Origin: Ralstonia sp. ASV6
GTDB taxonomy: Bacteria; Pseudomonadota; Gammaproteobacteria; Burkholderiales; Burkholderiaceae
Length of the DNA stretch: 45,237 nt
Assembly (NCBI RefSeq): GCF_016429285.1
Contig: NZ_JAELUI010000037.1
Span: 1-45,237, forward strand
Reading direction: 5' to 3'
Shown here: piece after piece, positions 26,080 through 35,449 of the stretch
Position numbering within the stretch: position 1 is the first letter of the stretch
Layout: each line of letters begins with the position of its first letter
Notes under the pieces: model-generated
Seen by the model: the letters and a program-made list of their open reading frames with translations, nothing else
The model's database searches: none
What the model was told of the DNA's origin: nothing
Made by a program: the position numbers and the translations under genes

Positions 26080-26708
26080 TATTCCTGATTGGAGTCCTGG
26101 GTGTTCGACACCGCGTTGGCCACCGCACGCAGATACGGAACCACCATGCCGTTGGTCGCCGACTGCCGATGCGCGCTCAGGTATTCGTCCAGGCGGGCGT
26201 CGCGGATCATGGGCGTATTGTCGGCCGAGGCCAGCGTCACGCCCGGTGCGTCGGCACCCTGTACCGCCTTGGCAACCAGTGCCGGCGAGGCTCCGCTGTC
26301 GGCGGGACCACGCAATTGCGGCACGACCACCCAGCTAACGGCCGCCACCGCCGCAGCCACGGCAGTCGTTGGCATGATCCGGCGGACCCACGAGGGGCGG
26401 ACCAGGAAGCGATGCCTCTCTTCGGCTTGCGCGCGCTGCGCCACGGCCGGCACCAGCAGATGCGGCTCGGCGTCGAGCTTGGCCGAGAACCGGCTAAGGA
26501 AATCTTCGGAGGAGCGCGTGTTCAGCAGGTCTTCCGACCGGAGCACGTCACCGATCAGCTGATACTCGCGCCAGTGCGCCGCGCCCTCGCCGTCCTTGGC
26601 GAGTTCGACAGCCGACGACACCTCGTGCGCCGCCACTTCACCGTCCATCAACGCGGAAATACGCTGCGCGAATTCCGCTTCTGCTGCCTGCATTTGAGCC
26701 TGACCCAT
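26079..26708 (-). CDS. rseA: Anti-sigma-E factor RseA/MucA
   Basis: The protein has 209 residues from MGQAQMQAAEAEFAQRISAL; a longer frame to 26741 is less likely. The N-terminal cytoplasmic domain binds sigma-E and shows the family pattern RISALMDGEV, WREYQLIGDVLR and FLSRFSAKLDAEP. One membrane helix lies at about 103-122 (IMPTTAVAAAVAAVSWVVVP), and the remainder is periplasmic, where RseB and a DegS-type protease act. In Pseudomonas, damage to the equivalent mucA causes mucoidy. The gene follows rpoE by 116 bp and is coupled to rseB. Confidence 0.92.
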   Translation of the reverse strand: MGQAQMQAAEAEFAQRISALMDGEVAAHEVSSAVELAKDGEGAAHWREYQLIGDVLRSEDLLNTRSSEDFLSRFSAKLDAEPHLLVPAVAQRAQAEERHRFLVRPSWVRRIMPTTAVAAAVAAVSWVVVPQLRGPADSGASPALVAKAVQGADAPGVTLASADNTPMIRDARLDEYLSAHRQSATNGMVVPYLRAVANAVSNTQDSNQE

Positions 26709-26824
26709 TTCCCGACCCCAAAAACTCCAACGTCCAATCAACGATCCGAGAGAAGACTTCCCGAGGTTTCACCGTTTGCAGCCGGGGCTTACGCCCGCGG
26801 CCGCCGGCTTGTCATATCGGCTGG

Positions 26825-27424
26825 CTACCACCGTTTGCCCTCCACCGTTCCCAGCAGGGGGCGCAATTTCTCGGCAATCGCCTCGCGAGCCCGGAAAATC
26901 CGTGACCGGACCGTCCCAATTGGGCACGCCATCGCTTCGGCGATTTCCTCATAGCTCAGACCCTCGATCTCCCGGAGCGTGATTGCGGTACGCAATTCCT
27001 CGGGCAGCGCCTCCATCGCACGGTTGACCGTTTCGGCCACCTGCTTGGTGTGCAGCATGGAGTCCGGCGTATTGATATCCCTTAGTTGTTCACCGTCGGC
27101 AAAAGTTTCAGCCTCTTCGGTGTCAATGTCGCTGGACGACTCAGGGCGCCGGCCCTGTGTCGCCAGGTAATTCTTCGCCGTGTTGACGGCAATGCGATAC
27201 AGCCACGTATAGAACGCGGATTCACCCCGGAACTGGGGCAACGCACGGTAGGCCTTGATAAAGGCATCCTGTGCCACATCCTCGACTTCGGCCGGGTCAC
27301 GGATCAGGCGCGAGACGAGACGAATGATCTTGCGGTGGTACTTGACCACCAGCAACTCAAACGCCCGCTTGTCGCCTTGCTGGACGCGCTCGACGAGGAT
27401 CTGGTCGGCTTCGCGTTCACTCAC
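26825..27424 (-). CDS. rpoE: RNA polymerase sigma factor RpoE (AlgU type)
   Basis: This 199-residue ECF sigma factor starts at GTG 27424 (MSEREADQILVERVQQGDKR). Region 2 is visible as DVAQDAFIKAYRALPQFRGE with YTWLYRIAVNTAKNYL, and region 4 as LREIEGLSYEEIAEAMACPI then GTVRSRIFRARE. It directs transcription of envelope-stress genes and is held at the membrane by the rseA product. Overlapping the stop of the preceding gene, TAAAAT (27484-27479, minus) could be a housekeeping -10. I could not find a clear sigma-E promoter (GGAACTT-type) nearby, so autoregulation is not shown. Confidence 0.96.
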   Translation of the reverse strand: MSEREADQILVERVQQGDKRAFELLVVKYHRKIIRLVSRLIRDPAEVEDVAQDAFIKAYRALPQFRGESAFYTWLYRIAVNTAKNYLATQGRRPESSSDIDTEEAETFADGEQLRDINTPDSMLHTKQVAETVNRAMEALPEELRTAITLREIEGLSYEEIAEAMACPIGTVRSRIFRAREAIAEKLRPLLGTVEGKRW

Positions 27425-27485
27425 GGATTCTTCACCTGCAGTGTATCGCCTTGAATTTTTGTGACTTCGAAACGTTGTATTTTAC

Positions 27486-27977
27486 CTACGACACACCGGT
27501 CGCCTGAGTAGCCATCGGAGGCGGCCCCAGACGCAACAGACTTCGTATGCGGCGCAGCAGCCCGGCAGTAAACCAGGGTGGCATCAGCACAAAGATCTGT
27601 GGACACCACCCGCGCTGCGCGACACCCAGAATCAAGACGCGCTCGCCGAGAGACCAAGACCATAACAGAAGCGCATTTCGGACCGCTTGGGGCATTTCCA
27701 ACCGGACCTGCCAGATAGGCTGGCCTGGTTCACCATCTGCTTTGAGACGAGCGCGCCACATCAGTTCCATCGCAAGCGGTGAACGGTTCACTGCCAGCGG
27801 AATGCAAGCCACCACTGCCAGTGCGCCGATCCCGACCCACGTCAGCATCGGGAGCGCCGCACCCCACGCACAGGCTAACCAGAGCAGGACAAAGCAAACA
27901 AGGCTTGCCATGCAGAGCCGACCGACGGCACACAACCGCCGATACGGCGCCGGGAAAACGATGCGCTGAACAACCAA
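27486..27977 (-). CDS. Hypothetical membrane protein between fabF and rpoE
   Basis: The protein has 163 residues. Two adjacent hydrophobic helices at about 21-62 (MASLVCFVLLWLACAWGAAL; MLTWVGIGALAVVACIPLAV) are followed by a cytoplasmic domain of about 95 residues ending in GLLRRIRSLLRLG. This layout resembles YgfX/CptA proteins, which have two N-terminal helices and a soluble tail and are linked to division and cytoskeleton control in E. coli. The sequence similarity I can see is weak, so the assignment is only a suggestion. It follows fabF by 50 bp and precedes rpoE, and may be part of the same transcript. Confidence 0.65.
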   Translation of the reverse strand: MVVQRIVFPAPYRRLCAVGRLCMASLVCFVLLWLACAWGAALPMLTWVGIGALAVVACIPLAVNRSPLAMELMWRARLKADGEPGQPIWQVRLEMPQAVRNALLLWSWSLGERVLILGVAQRGWCPQIFVLMPPWFTAGLLRRIRSLLRLGPPPMATQATGVS

Positions 27978-28027
27978 GATGGGGAGCGAAAACGGCGCAC
28001 AACCCTGAGGCTGCGCGCCGGATAGCG

Positions 28028-29263
28028 TTACGGACGCGTAAACACCAACGTGCCGTTGGTCCCGCCGAAGCCGAAGTTGTTCTTCACGGCCACGTCGATC
28101 TTCATATCACGCGCGGTATTGGCGCAGTAATCGAGATCACACTCGGGATCCTGATTGAAGATGTTGATGGTCGGCGGCGACACCTGGTTGTGCAACGCCA
28201 GAATCGTAAACACCGACTCCAGCCCCCCCGCCCCGCCCAGCAAGTGACCGGTCATGGACTTCGTGGAGTTCACGACAACCTTGCTGGCATGGTCGCCGAA
28301 AGCCGCCTTGATGGCATCCGATTCGTTCTTGTCGCCCAGCGGCGTCGACGTGCCATGCGCATTCAGGTACTGGACCTGATCGGCGTTGATGCCAGCATCG
28401 CGCAGCGCGTTGAGCATGCAACGGCGCGGGCCATCCATATTCGGTGCGGTCATATGGAATGCGTCACCGCTCATGCCGAAGCCCGCGACTTCCGCGTAAA
28501 TCGTAGCGCCACGCGCCTTGGCGGCTTCGTACTCCTCGAGCACCACCACGCCAGCACCCTCACCCAGCACGAACCCGTCGCGGTCCTTGTCCCACGGACG
28601 GGACGCGGTGGCGGGGTCATCATTGCGGGTCGACAATGCGCGCGCCGCGGCAAAACCACCGATGCCCAGCGGCGAGACGGTCGACTCGGCACCACCGGCA
28701 ACCATCACATCAGCATCGCCGGCCTGAATCAGGCGAGCCGCCAGACCGATGCTGTGCAGCCCCGTTGTACAGGCCGTCACGGCTGCCAGGTTCGGGCCCT
28801 TCAGGCCGAACATGATGCTCAGGTGACCCGAAATCATGTTGATGATCGAGCCCGGCACAAAGAACGGCGAAATGCGGCGCGGGCCGCGATTCGTGTATTC
28901 AGCGTGGGTATCTTCGATCATTGGCAGACCGCCGATGCCGGAGCCGACCAGCACGCCGATGCGCTCGGCGTTGCCCTCGGTGATCTCCAGCCCGCTATCC
29001 TTGAGCGCTTGCACGCCCGCGGCAATGCCGTAGTGGATGAAGGTATCCATGCGGCGCGCCTCATTGGCGGGGATACCATATTCCTCGACATTGAAGCCCT
29101 TCACTTCACCAGCGAAGTGCACGGCCAGCGCGGAATGATCGAATTTGGTGATGGTGGCGATCCCAGTCTTGCCGGCGACCAGATTGGCCCATGCTTCGGC
29201 GACCGAGTTTCCTACCGGAGAGACCAGCCCCAGGCCGGTTACGACTACGCGACGACGGCTCAC
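28028..29263 (-). CDS. fabF: 3-oxoacyl-[acyl-carrier-protein] synthase II
   Basis: The protein has 411 residues, taking GTG 29263 as start ([20 protein letters not shown]), preceded by AGGAAAGCATA; an ATG 13 codons upstream lacks family support. FabF elongates acyl-ACP with malonyl-ACP and controls the temperature-dependent making of unsaturated chains. The Cys-His-His triad is present: Cys in [14 protein letters not shown], His in [12 protein letters not shown] and His in [13 protein letters not shown]. It follows acpP by 113 bp in the fab cluster. Confidence 0.97.
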   Translation of the reverse strand: MSRRRVVVTGLGLVSPVGNSVAEAWANLVAGKTGIATITKFDHSALAVHFAGEVKGFNVEEYGIPANEARRMDTFIHYGIAAGVQALKDSGLEITEGNAERIGVLVGSGIGGLPMIEDTHAEYTNRGPRRISPFFVPGSIINMISGHLSIMFGLKGPNLAAVTACTTGLHSIGLAARLIQAGDADVMVAGGAESTVSPLGIGGFAAARALSTRNDDPATASRPWDKDRDGFVLGEGAGVVVLEEYEAAKARGATIYAEVAGFGMSGDAFHMTAPNMDGPRRCMLNALRDAGINADQVQYLNAHGTSTPLGDKNESDAIKAAFGDHASKVVVNSTKSMTGHLLGGAGGLESVFTILALHNQVSPPTINIFNQDPECDLDYCANTARDMKIDVAVKNNFGFGGTNGTLVFTRP

Positions 29264-29376
29264 TATGCTTTCCTGCAACTCTGTATCAGCGACAAAGGCC
29301 ACAGAAAGTGCGCCACCCGGTCAAACCGGACAACCGCCCTTTCTGTGGCCCGCGATGTCAAGAGATCGATTGACGC

Positions 29377-29616
<240 letters not shown>

Positions 29617-29654
29617 TTAACCCTCCAGGGAAGTATTCGACAAAAAGTGCGCGC

Positions 29655-29663
29655 ATTCTAGCA
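29655..29663 (-). promoter_or_regulatory. acpP promoter (extended -10)
   Basis: The minus strand reads TGCTAGAAT, an extended -10 with TAGAAT at 29660-29655. The expected start is near 29648, about 30 nt before the acpP ATG. The -35 region is T-rich but poor. Confidence 0.55.
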
Positions 29664-29803
29664 GGTTTGCGCAGCGAAAAACCGCGCCTGAATCCTTGCA
29701 AAAACTGCGCCCAACATGATGCTAAAAAGCCTGTTAATTCAGCGATTCCACAGAATTCTGCGCATGCGCAAGACCCTGCACAATCGCCGCCGGGACGGCT
29801 TCC

Positions 29804-30553
29804 TTATCCCATGTACATGCCGCCGTTGACGTGCAGCGTCGAGCCCGTAATGTAGCCCGCTGCCGGTGACGCCAGAAAGGCAACCGCGCTGGCAATGTCT
29901 TCCGGCGCGCCCAGACGGCCCAGCGGAATCTGCGCCTTCAGCGCTGTATGTTGCTCTTCCGACAGAACCTTGGTCATATCGGTATCGATGAAGCCCGGTG
30001 CGATGCAATTGACCGTGATGTTGCGGCTGCCGATTTCGCGAGCCAGCGCACGCGCCATGCCTTCCACGCCAGCCTTGGCAGCGGCGTAGTTGGCCTGACC
30101 AGGATTGCCCGCCGAGCCCACCACCGAGGTGATGTTGATGATGCGACCACCGCGCGCCTTCATCATCGGGCGCAGCACGGCACGCGACAAGCGGAACACG
30201 GCGGAGAGGTTCGTGTCAATGACGGACACCCACTCCTCGTCCTTCATGCGCATCGCCAGGTTGTCCTGCGTGATGCCGGCATTGTTGACCAGAATGTTCA
30301 GGCCACCATGCGTTTTGATGGTCTCGTCGATGACGGCTTCGCAGCGCGCAGCATCGTTCACGTTGAGCACCACGCCTGCGCCCTTCACACCGGCTTCGGC
30401 AAAGTAAGCCGTGATGGCTTGCGCGCCAGCATCTGACGTGGCTGTACCGACTACCGTCGCGCCTTGGCGCGCCAGTTCCAGCGCAATGGCACGACCGATG
30501 CCGCGCGACGCGCCGGTGACGAGCGCAACTTGGTTGTTCAATGCTTGGGTCAT
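29804..30553 (-). CDS. fabG: 3-oxoacyl-[acyl-carrier-protein] reductase
   Basis: This 249-residue short-chain dehydrogenase reduces beta-ketoacyl-ACP with NADPH in each round of fatty-acid elongation. The Rossmann motif GASRGIGRAIALELARQGA is at residue 15, then NNAG. The catalytic triad includes Ser in NITSVVGSAGNPGQ and the YxxxK motif in NYAAAKAGVEGMARALA. The C-terminus reads GSTLHVNGGMYM, typical of FabG. It lies 14 bp after fabD. Confidence 0.97.
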   Translation of the reverse strand: MTQALNNQVALVTGASRGIGRAIALELARQGATVVGTATSDAGAQAITAYFAEAGVKGAGVVLNVNDAARCEAVIDETIKTHGGLNILVNNAGITQDNLAMRMKDEEWVSVIDTNLSAVFRLSRAVLRPMMKARGGRIINITSVVGSAGNPGQANYAAAKAGVEGMARALAREIGSRNITVNCIAPGFIDTDMTKVLSEEQHTALKAQIPLGRLGAPEDIASAVAFLASPAAGYITGSTLHVNGGMYMG

Positions 30554-30567
30554 ACGAATCCCGTTGA

Positions 30568-31497
30568 TTATTTGAGTTGGCCCAGCACAGCCTCAAGCGA
30601 AGCCGGATCGAAGATCGCATCGCCGATGATTTCGCCATCAATACGCTTGACTAGACCCGCCAGCACCTTGCCCGGGCCACATTCGACCACGCGGGTAATG
30701 CCATCGGCCTTCATCTTCTGGACGGTCTCGACCCAGCGCACCGGCGAAGCAGCTTGGCGCACCAGCGCTTCCTTGATGGCTGTGGGATCGCTCACCACTG
30801 CCACATCCACGTTGTTGATAACGGGGATGACCGGCGCGTTGACGGTCACGTTGGCAAGGTACTCGCGCAGACGGTCCGACGCCGGCCTGAGCAGCGACGA
30901 GTGGAACGGCGCCGACACCGGCAGCGGCAACGCGCGCTTGGCGCCCTTGGCCTTGGCGATCTCGCAGGCCTTCTCGACAGCGGCCTTGGCACCAGCAATC
31001 ACCACTTGGGCCGGCGCGTTGAAGTTCACGGCTTCGACCACGCCAGCAGCCGACGCCTCGGCGCAGGCAGCGCGCACGTCGTCATCCGACAAGCCGAGAA
31101 TGGCAGCCATGCCGCCCTCGCCCACCGGCACGGCTTCCTGCATGGCCTTGGCGCGAAAACGCACCAGCGGCACGGCGTCCTTGAAGGCGATCGCGCCTGC
31201 TGCCACCAGCGCCGAGTACTCGCCCAGGCTGTGGCCCGCCACGACGGTCGGCGCCGGGCCGCCCGCTGCCTGCCATGCACGATAGACAGCCACTGCCGCC
31301 GTCAACATGACCGGTTGCGTGTTGGTCGTCAGATTCAGCTCTTCAGCCGGACCGTCGGCGATCAGCTTACCGATGTCCTGACCCAGCGCATCAGAGGCTT
31401 CGGCCAGCGTAGCCGCCACTGCGGAATGGTCAGCAAATGCATTGAGCATGCCGACCGATTGCGAACCCTGGCCGGGAAAGACGAAAGCGAATGTCAT
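30568..31497 (-). CDS. fabD: Malonyl-CoA:acyl-carrier-protein transacylase
   Basis: The protein has 309 residues from MTFAFVFPGQGSQSVGMLNA; a longer frame overlaps fabH and is not supported. FabD charges ACP with malonate. The nucleophile Ser is in the elbow GHSLGEYSALVAAG, the malonyl-binding Arg in PLVRFRAKAMQEAVPVGEG, and the catalytic His in LPVSAPFHSSLL. The start lies 32 bp after the fabH stop. Confidence 0.97.
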   Translation of the reverse strand: MTFAFVFPGQGSQSVGMLNAFADHSAVAATLAEASDALGQDIGKLIADGPAEELNLTTNTQPVMLTAAVAVYRAWQAAGGPAPTVVAGHSLGEYSALVAAGAIAFKDAVPLVRFRAKAMQEAVPVGEGGMAAILGLSDDDVRAACAEASAAGVVEAVNFNAPAQVVIAGAKAAVEKACEIAKAKGAKRALPLPVSAPFHSSLLRPASDRLREYLANVTVNAPVIPVINNVDVAVVSDPTAIKEALVRQAASPVRWVETVQKMKADGITRVVECGPGKVLAGLVKRIDGEIIGDAIFDPASLEAVLGQLK

Positions 31498-31529
31498 GGC
31501 TCGTATTGTTCGTTCTGGAAATTCGTCGA

Positions 31530-32510
31530 TCAGAAGCGCAGCAATGCAGCGCCCCACGTAAAGCCGCCGCCCACGCCTTCAAGCATCACGTGCTGACCAC
31601 GCTGGATGCGACCATCGCGCACGGCAACATCGAGTGCCAGCGGAATCGAAGCGGCCGACGTATTGCCGTGTTCGTCAACGGTGACGATCAGGCGTTCGTT
31701 CGATAGACCCAGCTTCTTGGTCGTGCCCTGCATGATGCGGATGTTGGCCTGATGCGGAATCAGCCAATCCACCTGCGAGGCCTCAAGTTCGGCAGCCGCC
31801 AGCGCTTCGCGGGCGACCTTGTCGAGCACCGTCACGGCCAACTTGAAGACAGCCTGACCATCCATGTACAGGAAAGCACTGCCCTGGATCGCGCCCGCGG
31901 CCACGTTACCGGGCACGCACAGAATATTGGCGTGGCCGCCGTCGGCGTGCAATGCGGTCGACAGGATGCCCGGTTCGTCCGAGGCTTGGAGCACCACAGC
32001 GCCGGCACCATCGCCGAACAACACGCAGGTCGTGCGATCGCTGAAATCGATGATGCGCGAGAACACTTCCGAACCGATCACCAGCACATTGCGGTAAGCA
32101 CCCGCACGGATGAACTTGTCGGCCGTCGACAGCGCGTAGACAAAGCCGGAGCACACGGCCTGCACGTCAAACGCAGCGCAACCGTTGGTGATGCCCAGCT
32201 TCTGCTGCACGAGGCAGGCGGTGCTCGGGAACACAAAATCTGGCGTGGACGTCGCCACCAGAATCAGGTCGATCTCGGAGCGGTCGATGCCAGCCGCCTC
32301 GATGGCACGCTCGGCCGCCTGGACGGCGAGATCGCTACACGTGACATCGGGCTCGGCAAAGTGGCGCGCACGAATGCCGCTGCGCGTGACGATCCATTCG
32401 TCGCTCGTCTCGATGCCCTTTTCGGCCAGTTGTGCAGCCAGTTCTTGATTGGTGACCCGCTTGGGCGGCAGATAGCTGCCCGTGCCGATGATCCTTGCGT
32501 AACGTGTCAT
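31530..32510 (-). CDS. fabH: 3-oxoacyl-[acyl-carrier-protein] synthase III
   Basis: The protein has 326 residues from [20 protein letters not shown]. FabH starts fatty-acid synthesis by joining acetyl-CoA to malonyl-ACP. The Cys-His-Asn triad is visible: Cys in [14 protein letters not shown], His in [10 protein letters not shown] and Asn in [15 protein letters not shown]. It lies 37 bp after plsX, the conserved plsX-fabH order. The in-frame extension to 32630 overlaps plsX and looks spurious. Confidence 0.97.
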   Translation of the reverse strand: MTRYARIIGTGSYLPPKRVTNQELAAQLAEKGIETSDEWIVTRSGIRARHFAEPDVTCSDLAVQAAERAIEAAGIDRSEIDLILVATSTPDFVFPSTACLVQQKLGITNGCAAFDVQAVCSGFVYALSTADKFIRAGAYRNVLVIGSEVFSRIIDFSDRTTCVLFGDGAGAVVLQASDEPGILSTALHADGGHANILCVPGNVAAGAIQGSAFLYMDGQAVFKLAVTVLDKVAREALAAAELEASQVDWLIPHQANIRIMQGTTKKLGLSNERLIVTVDEHGNTSAASIPLALDVAVRDGRIQRGQHVMLEGVGGGFTWGAALLRF

Positions 32511-32547
32511 GTGCAGTGGGGTGAGTGCTGACTCGGGGGCAACGCGC

Positions 32548-33609
32548 TCAAGCGGCGTCGGCGGCCGGAGTGGAAGTGGAGACCGGCGCAGCGCCCGCTG
32601 CGTCGTGGTGCGATTCGAACGCCTGCGCAATACGGGCGATCACGCCGTTGGCCGCTGCGTCGTAGGCGCGCTTGATCGCCCATTCAAACGCATAGGCATC
32701 GGCCGAACCGTGACTCTTGATGACGAGACCCCGCAGGCCGAGCAACGCGGCGCCATTGTAGCGCCGATGATCAACACGGCGTTTGAAACGCGAAAGCACC
32801 GGCAGCGCCACCACAGCGAGCAGCTTGGTAAACCACGAGCGACTGAATTCTTCTCGCAGCATCTCGCCGATCATCTTGGCGAGGCCTTCCGTGCTCTTGA
32901 GCGCCACATTGCCGACAAAGCCGTCGCAGACGACGATGTCCGTGGTGCCTTTGAAGATGTCGTTGCCCTCAACGTTACCGAAGAAATTGAGGTCAGAGCC
33001 GCGCAGCAATTCACCGGCCTGCTTGACGACCTCATTACCCTTGATGACTTCTTCGCCGATGTTAAGCAGGCCCACCGTCGGGCGCGGCTTCTGCTCAACG
33101 ACCGACACCATCGCCGAGGCCATCTGCGCGAACTGCAAAAGGTGTGCGGGCTCGCAATCTGCGTTGGCACCGAGATCCAACACCGTGGTACCAGCGCCCT
33201 TTTCGTTCGGGATAGCGGTGGCGATGGCCGGGCGATCGATACCGTCCAGCGTTTTGAGAACGTAACGCGACACGGCCATCAAGGCGCCGGTGTTGCCGGC
33301 GGAAACGCACGCCTGCGCGGCACCTTCCTTGACTTGGTTGACGGCCACGCGCATCGAAGAATCTTTCTTCTTGCGCAGCGCGATCTCCACCGGATCATCC
33401 ATCGACACCACCTCAGAGGCGGGGACGACATGGATGCGCGGATTCGCGGTAGCGTGAAGACGCTTGAGCTGCGCTGCGATGGCATCGGGCTGCCCCACGA
33501 GCAGCATTTCGACGTCTTCGTGTGCGGCGAGAAATTGGATCGCTGCAGGGATCGTCACGCCAACGCCGTGATCGCCACCCATGCAGTCGATGGCAAGCTT
33601 GATGGTCAT
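32548..33609 (-). CDS. plsX: Phosphate acyltransferase PlsX
   Basis: The protein has 353 residues. PlsX makes acyl-phosphate from acyl-ACP, the acyl donor for glycerol-3-phosphate acylation, and so joins fatty-acid and phospholipid synthesis. The start [20 protein letters not shown] is the family signature, followed by [20 protein letters not shown] and [20 protein letters not shown]. The C-terminal 15 residues are Ala/Pro/Thr-rich and extend beyond the fold. A terminator-like hairpin lies 91 bp upstream, between it and rpmF. Confidence 0.96.
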   Translation of the reverse strand: MTIKLAIDCMGGDHGVGVTIPAAIQFLAAHEDVEMLLVGQPDAIAAQLKRLHATANPRIHVVPASEVVSMDDPVEIALRKKKDSSMRVAVNQVKEGAAQACVSAGNTGALMAVSRYVLKTLDGIDRPAIATAIPNEKGAGTTVLDLGANADCEPAHLLQFAQMASAMVSVVEQKPRPTVGLLNIGEEVIKGNEVVKQAGELLRGSDLNFFGNVEGNDIFKGTTDIVVCDGFVGNVALKSTEGLAKMIGEMLREEFSRSWFTKLLAVVALPVLSRFKRRVDHRRYNGAALLGLRGLVIKSHGSADAYAFEWAIKRAYDAAANGVIARIAQAFESHHDAAGAAPVSTSTPAADAA

Positions 33610-33699
33610 GCGAGTCTGAGTTGCGGTTTCACGTGCGGCTTCAGCATAGGCGCCGTATGGTACACAAACACGACCACGCCTTGCCGAATTCTGCGCAAC

Positions 33700-33725
33700 A
33701 AAAAAGCGGCAAATTGGCTTGCCGC
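33700..33725 (-). terminator. Terminator-like hairpin between rpmF and plsX
   Basis: The 7-bp stem GCGGCAA (33706-33712) / TTGCCGC (33719-33725) with a 6-nt loop is followed on the minus strand by TTTTTTG. On the plus strand TTTTCTGTTT follows. It should stop or attenuate yceD-rpmF transcription before plsX, separating ribosomal-protein and fatty-acid gene dosage. Confidence 0.75.
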
Positions 33726-33797
33726 TTTTCTGTTTGCATCATGAACCTGTGCGTTCAGACCAACCCAACGCGCTTGCCAGAGACCTGGCAAATCGCA

Positions 33798-33977
33798 TCA
33801 GTCGTTCTTGGTCTTCACAACCTTGCGGCCACGATAGTAGCCGTTCGGGCTCACGTGGTGACGCAGATGGACTTCACCCGTGGTCGGCTCGACAGCGATC
33901 GGGGCCGTGGTGAGGAAGTCGTGCGAACGATGCATGCCGCGCTTGGACGGCGACTTCTTGTTTTGTTGAACAGCCAT
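33798..33977 (-). CDS. rpmF: 50S ribosomal protein L32
   Basis: This short gene of 59 codons encodes [20 protein letters not shown] and ends [20 protein letters not shown]. It is the classic L32 sequence, basic and close to the usual length of 57-60 residues. AGGAG lies 7 nt before the ATG. The position between yceD and plsX is conserved across proteobacteria. The zinc-binding cysteines found in some L32 proteins are absent, so this is the zinc-free form. Confidence 0.97.
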   Translation of the reverse strand: MAVQQNKKSPSKRGMHRSHDFLTTAPIAVEPTTGEVHLRHHVSPNGYYRGRKVVKTKND

Positions 33978-34002
33978 GACTGACTCCTAAGCAATTTGAT
34001 CG

Positions 34003-34011
34003 ATTTTATCA
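34003..34011 (-). promoter_or_regulatory. Possible rpmF promoter (extended -10)
   Basis: The minus strand reads TGATAAAAT, an extended -10 with TAAAAT at 34008-34003, about 26 bp before the rpmF ATG. The -35 region is poor. It would allow L32 expression independent of yceD. Confidence 0.4.
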
Positions 34012-34092
34012 CATCACACGGAGCCGGAGCGTAGCCATTCCGGTAGGCGTGTGAAACGTACTGCCATCAGCGCACGCAAACCCTGCGCACGC

Positions 34093-34629
34093 CTAATGTT
34101 TGGTCTTCAGATTGGCCAGCACCGCGAACGGCGACGGCTTCTTTTCCACTTCCGCTTCTTCCGGCAAGACTTCATCCGGACAGACTGCATGACGCGGCGA
34201 CACCGGCAATGCCAGCAGCAACTCGTCTTCGATCTGCGTGATCAGGTCGAAGTGGCGGGAGCCGACAATGACATCTGCCTCATCGTCATCCAGAGGCGCG
34301 GCGTCAGCCTCATCCTCCGAACGCATCACCTCCAGGCGTGTACGCACCGGTAGCGATTGCTCGTAGGCGTGCAGGCAACGCTGGCATTGCAGCCAGACCG
34401 AGCCATCCACTTCCAGATCAACGAAGAGACGCTGGCGGGCCGACTGACCCGCGGTGGCTTCCTCGCGCACCGCACCCTGCATCTGCCAACGGAATTGCTT
34501 GCTGGCATCAACCGGCGCATCGGCGGCTTGCTCGGCCAGCAGACGGGGCATATCGGCCAGGGCGACCGTGCCGCTTACCTGCTCTCCGCTGCGGATGAAC
34601 GCGAAAAGATCGAATGATCGAAAATTCAT
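34093..34629 (-). CDS. YceD/DUF177 family protein
   Basis: The protein has 178 residues from MNFRSFDLFAFIRSGEQVSG; the longer frame reads into the promoter. The central signature VWLQCQRCLHAYEQSLP with C-x2-C belongs to the DUF177 family, followed by an acidic stretch (SEDEADAAPLDDDEADVIVG) and the conserved EDELLLALPVSPRH. Family members are linked to 23S rRNA/50S assembly (the plant homologue is needed for 23S rRNA accumulation) and are almost always encoded next to rpmF, as here. The exact biochemical role is not settled. Confidence 0.9.
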   Translation of the reverse strand: MNFRSFDLFAFIRSGEQVSGTVALADMPRLLAEQAADAPVDASKQFRWQMQGAVREEATAGQSARQRLFVDLEVDGSVWLQCQRCLHAYEQSLPVRTRLEVMRSEDEADAAPLDDDEADVIVGSRHFDLITQIEDELLLALPVSPRHAVCPDEVLPEEAEVEKKPSPFAVLANLKTKH

Positions 34630-34780
34630 GATCGAACCCGCTGAACGCGTTGCCGCCTGTTGCTGATACGTGCGAGAAACCTGATTTGTGCCGCCCTGTG
34701 CGCGAACCCCGACACCTTTCGGCATCTTGCGCCTGGGCGCCTGGTTTGCGACACTGCGCGGCCAAACCGCGAAACGCGGG

Positions 34781-34810
34781 ATTATAGCGAACAAAAACCT
34801 CTGACGTCAA
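34781..34810 (-). promoter_or_regulatory. Strong sigma-70 promoter of yceD-rpmF
   Basis: On the minus strand TTGACG (34810-34805, 5/6) is spaced 18 bp from a perfect TATAAT (34786-34781). The start is near 34774, leaving a leader of about 145 nt. It is the likely entry point for the long ribosomal/fab block. Confidence 0.75.
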
Positions 34811-34849
34811 AAGGTTTTCGCTCAAAAACCACTGCATCTTCAAGCACTT

Positions 34850-35446
34850 ATGACTTCTGCCTCGCGCCCGCCGCTGATTCTCGGCTCCAGCTCGCCCTAT
34901 CGGCGGGAATTGCTCGAACGCCTGCGCCTGCCGTTCGAAATCGTGGTGCCGAACATTGACGAGACCCCCGCGCCCGGCGAATCGCCCGACCAAACCGCAC
35001 TGCGCTTGGCACGGCAGAAGGCGGAGAAGGTGGCGTTGGACCATCCAGGCGCACTGGTGATCGGCTCCGATCAGGTGGCCACGCTGGACGGCAAGCAGGT
35101 CGGCAAGCCTGGCGATCATGCTCGCGCACTCGCTCAATTGCATTGGATGCGTGGACGCACCGTCACATTCCATTCAGCGCTGTGCCTGTACGACGGCCGC
35201 ACCGGGCAGCATCAAAGTGAAGATGTCCGCACGCTAGCGACGTTCCGCGACCTCTCCGATGCCGAACTGGACGCCTATCTGCATCTGGAACACCCGTACG
35301 ACGTGGCCGGCAGCGCAAAATCCGAAGGGTTGGGCATCGCTCTGCTGGAGCGCGTGGAATCGTCCGATCCAACCGCACTGGTCGGCCTGCCGCTCATCGC
35401 GCTGACCAGCATGCTGCGCAACGTGCACTACCCTCTCTTCGTTTAA
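34850..35446 (+). CDS. maf: Maf-family nucleotide pyrophosphatase (YceF type)
   Basis: The protein has 198 residues. Maf proteins hydrolyse non-canonical or methylated nucleoside triphosphates; the YceF subgroup, encoded beside yceD-rpmF as here, prefers 7-methyl-GTP. The N-terminal motif PLILGSSSPYRRELLERLRL is diagnostic, and VIGSDQVATLDG holds the catalytic Asp. A C-terminal YDVAGSAKSEGLGIALLERV segment is also typical. It is divergent from yceD with 220 bp between starts and is followed after 3 bp by the methyltransferase gene. Confidence 0.93.
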   Translation: MTSASRPPLILGSSSPYRRELLERLRLPFEIVVPNIDETPAPGESPDQTALRLARQKAEKVALDHPGALVIGSDQVATLDGKQVGKPGDHARALAQLHWMRGRTVTFHSALCLYDGRTGQHQSEDVRTLATFRDLSDAELDAYLHLEHPYDVAGSAKSEGLGIALLERVESSDPTALVGLPLIALTSMLRNVHYPLFV

Positions 35447-35449
35447 GCC

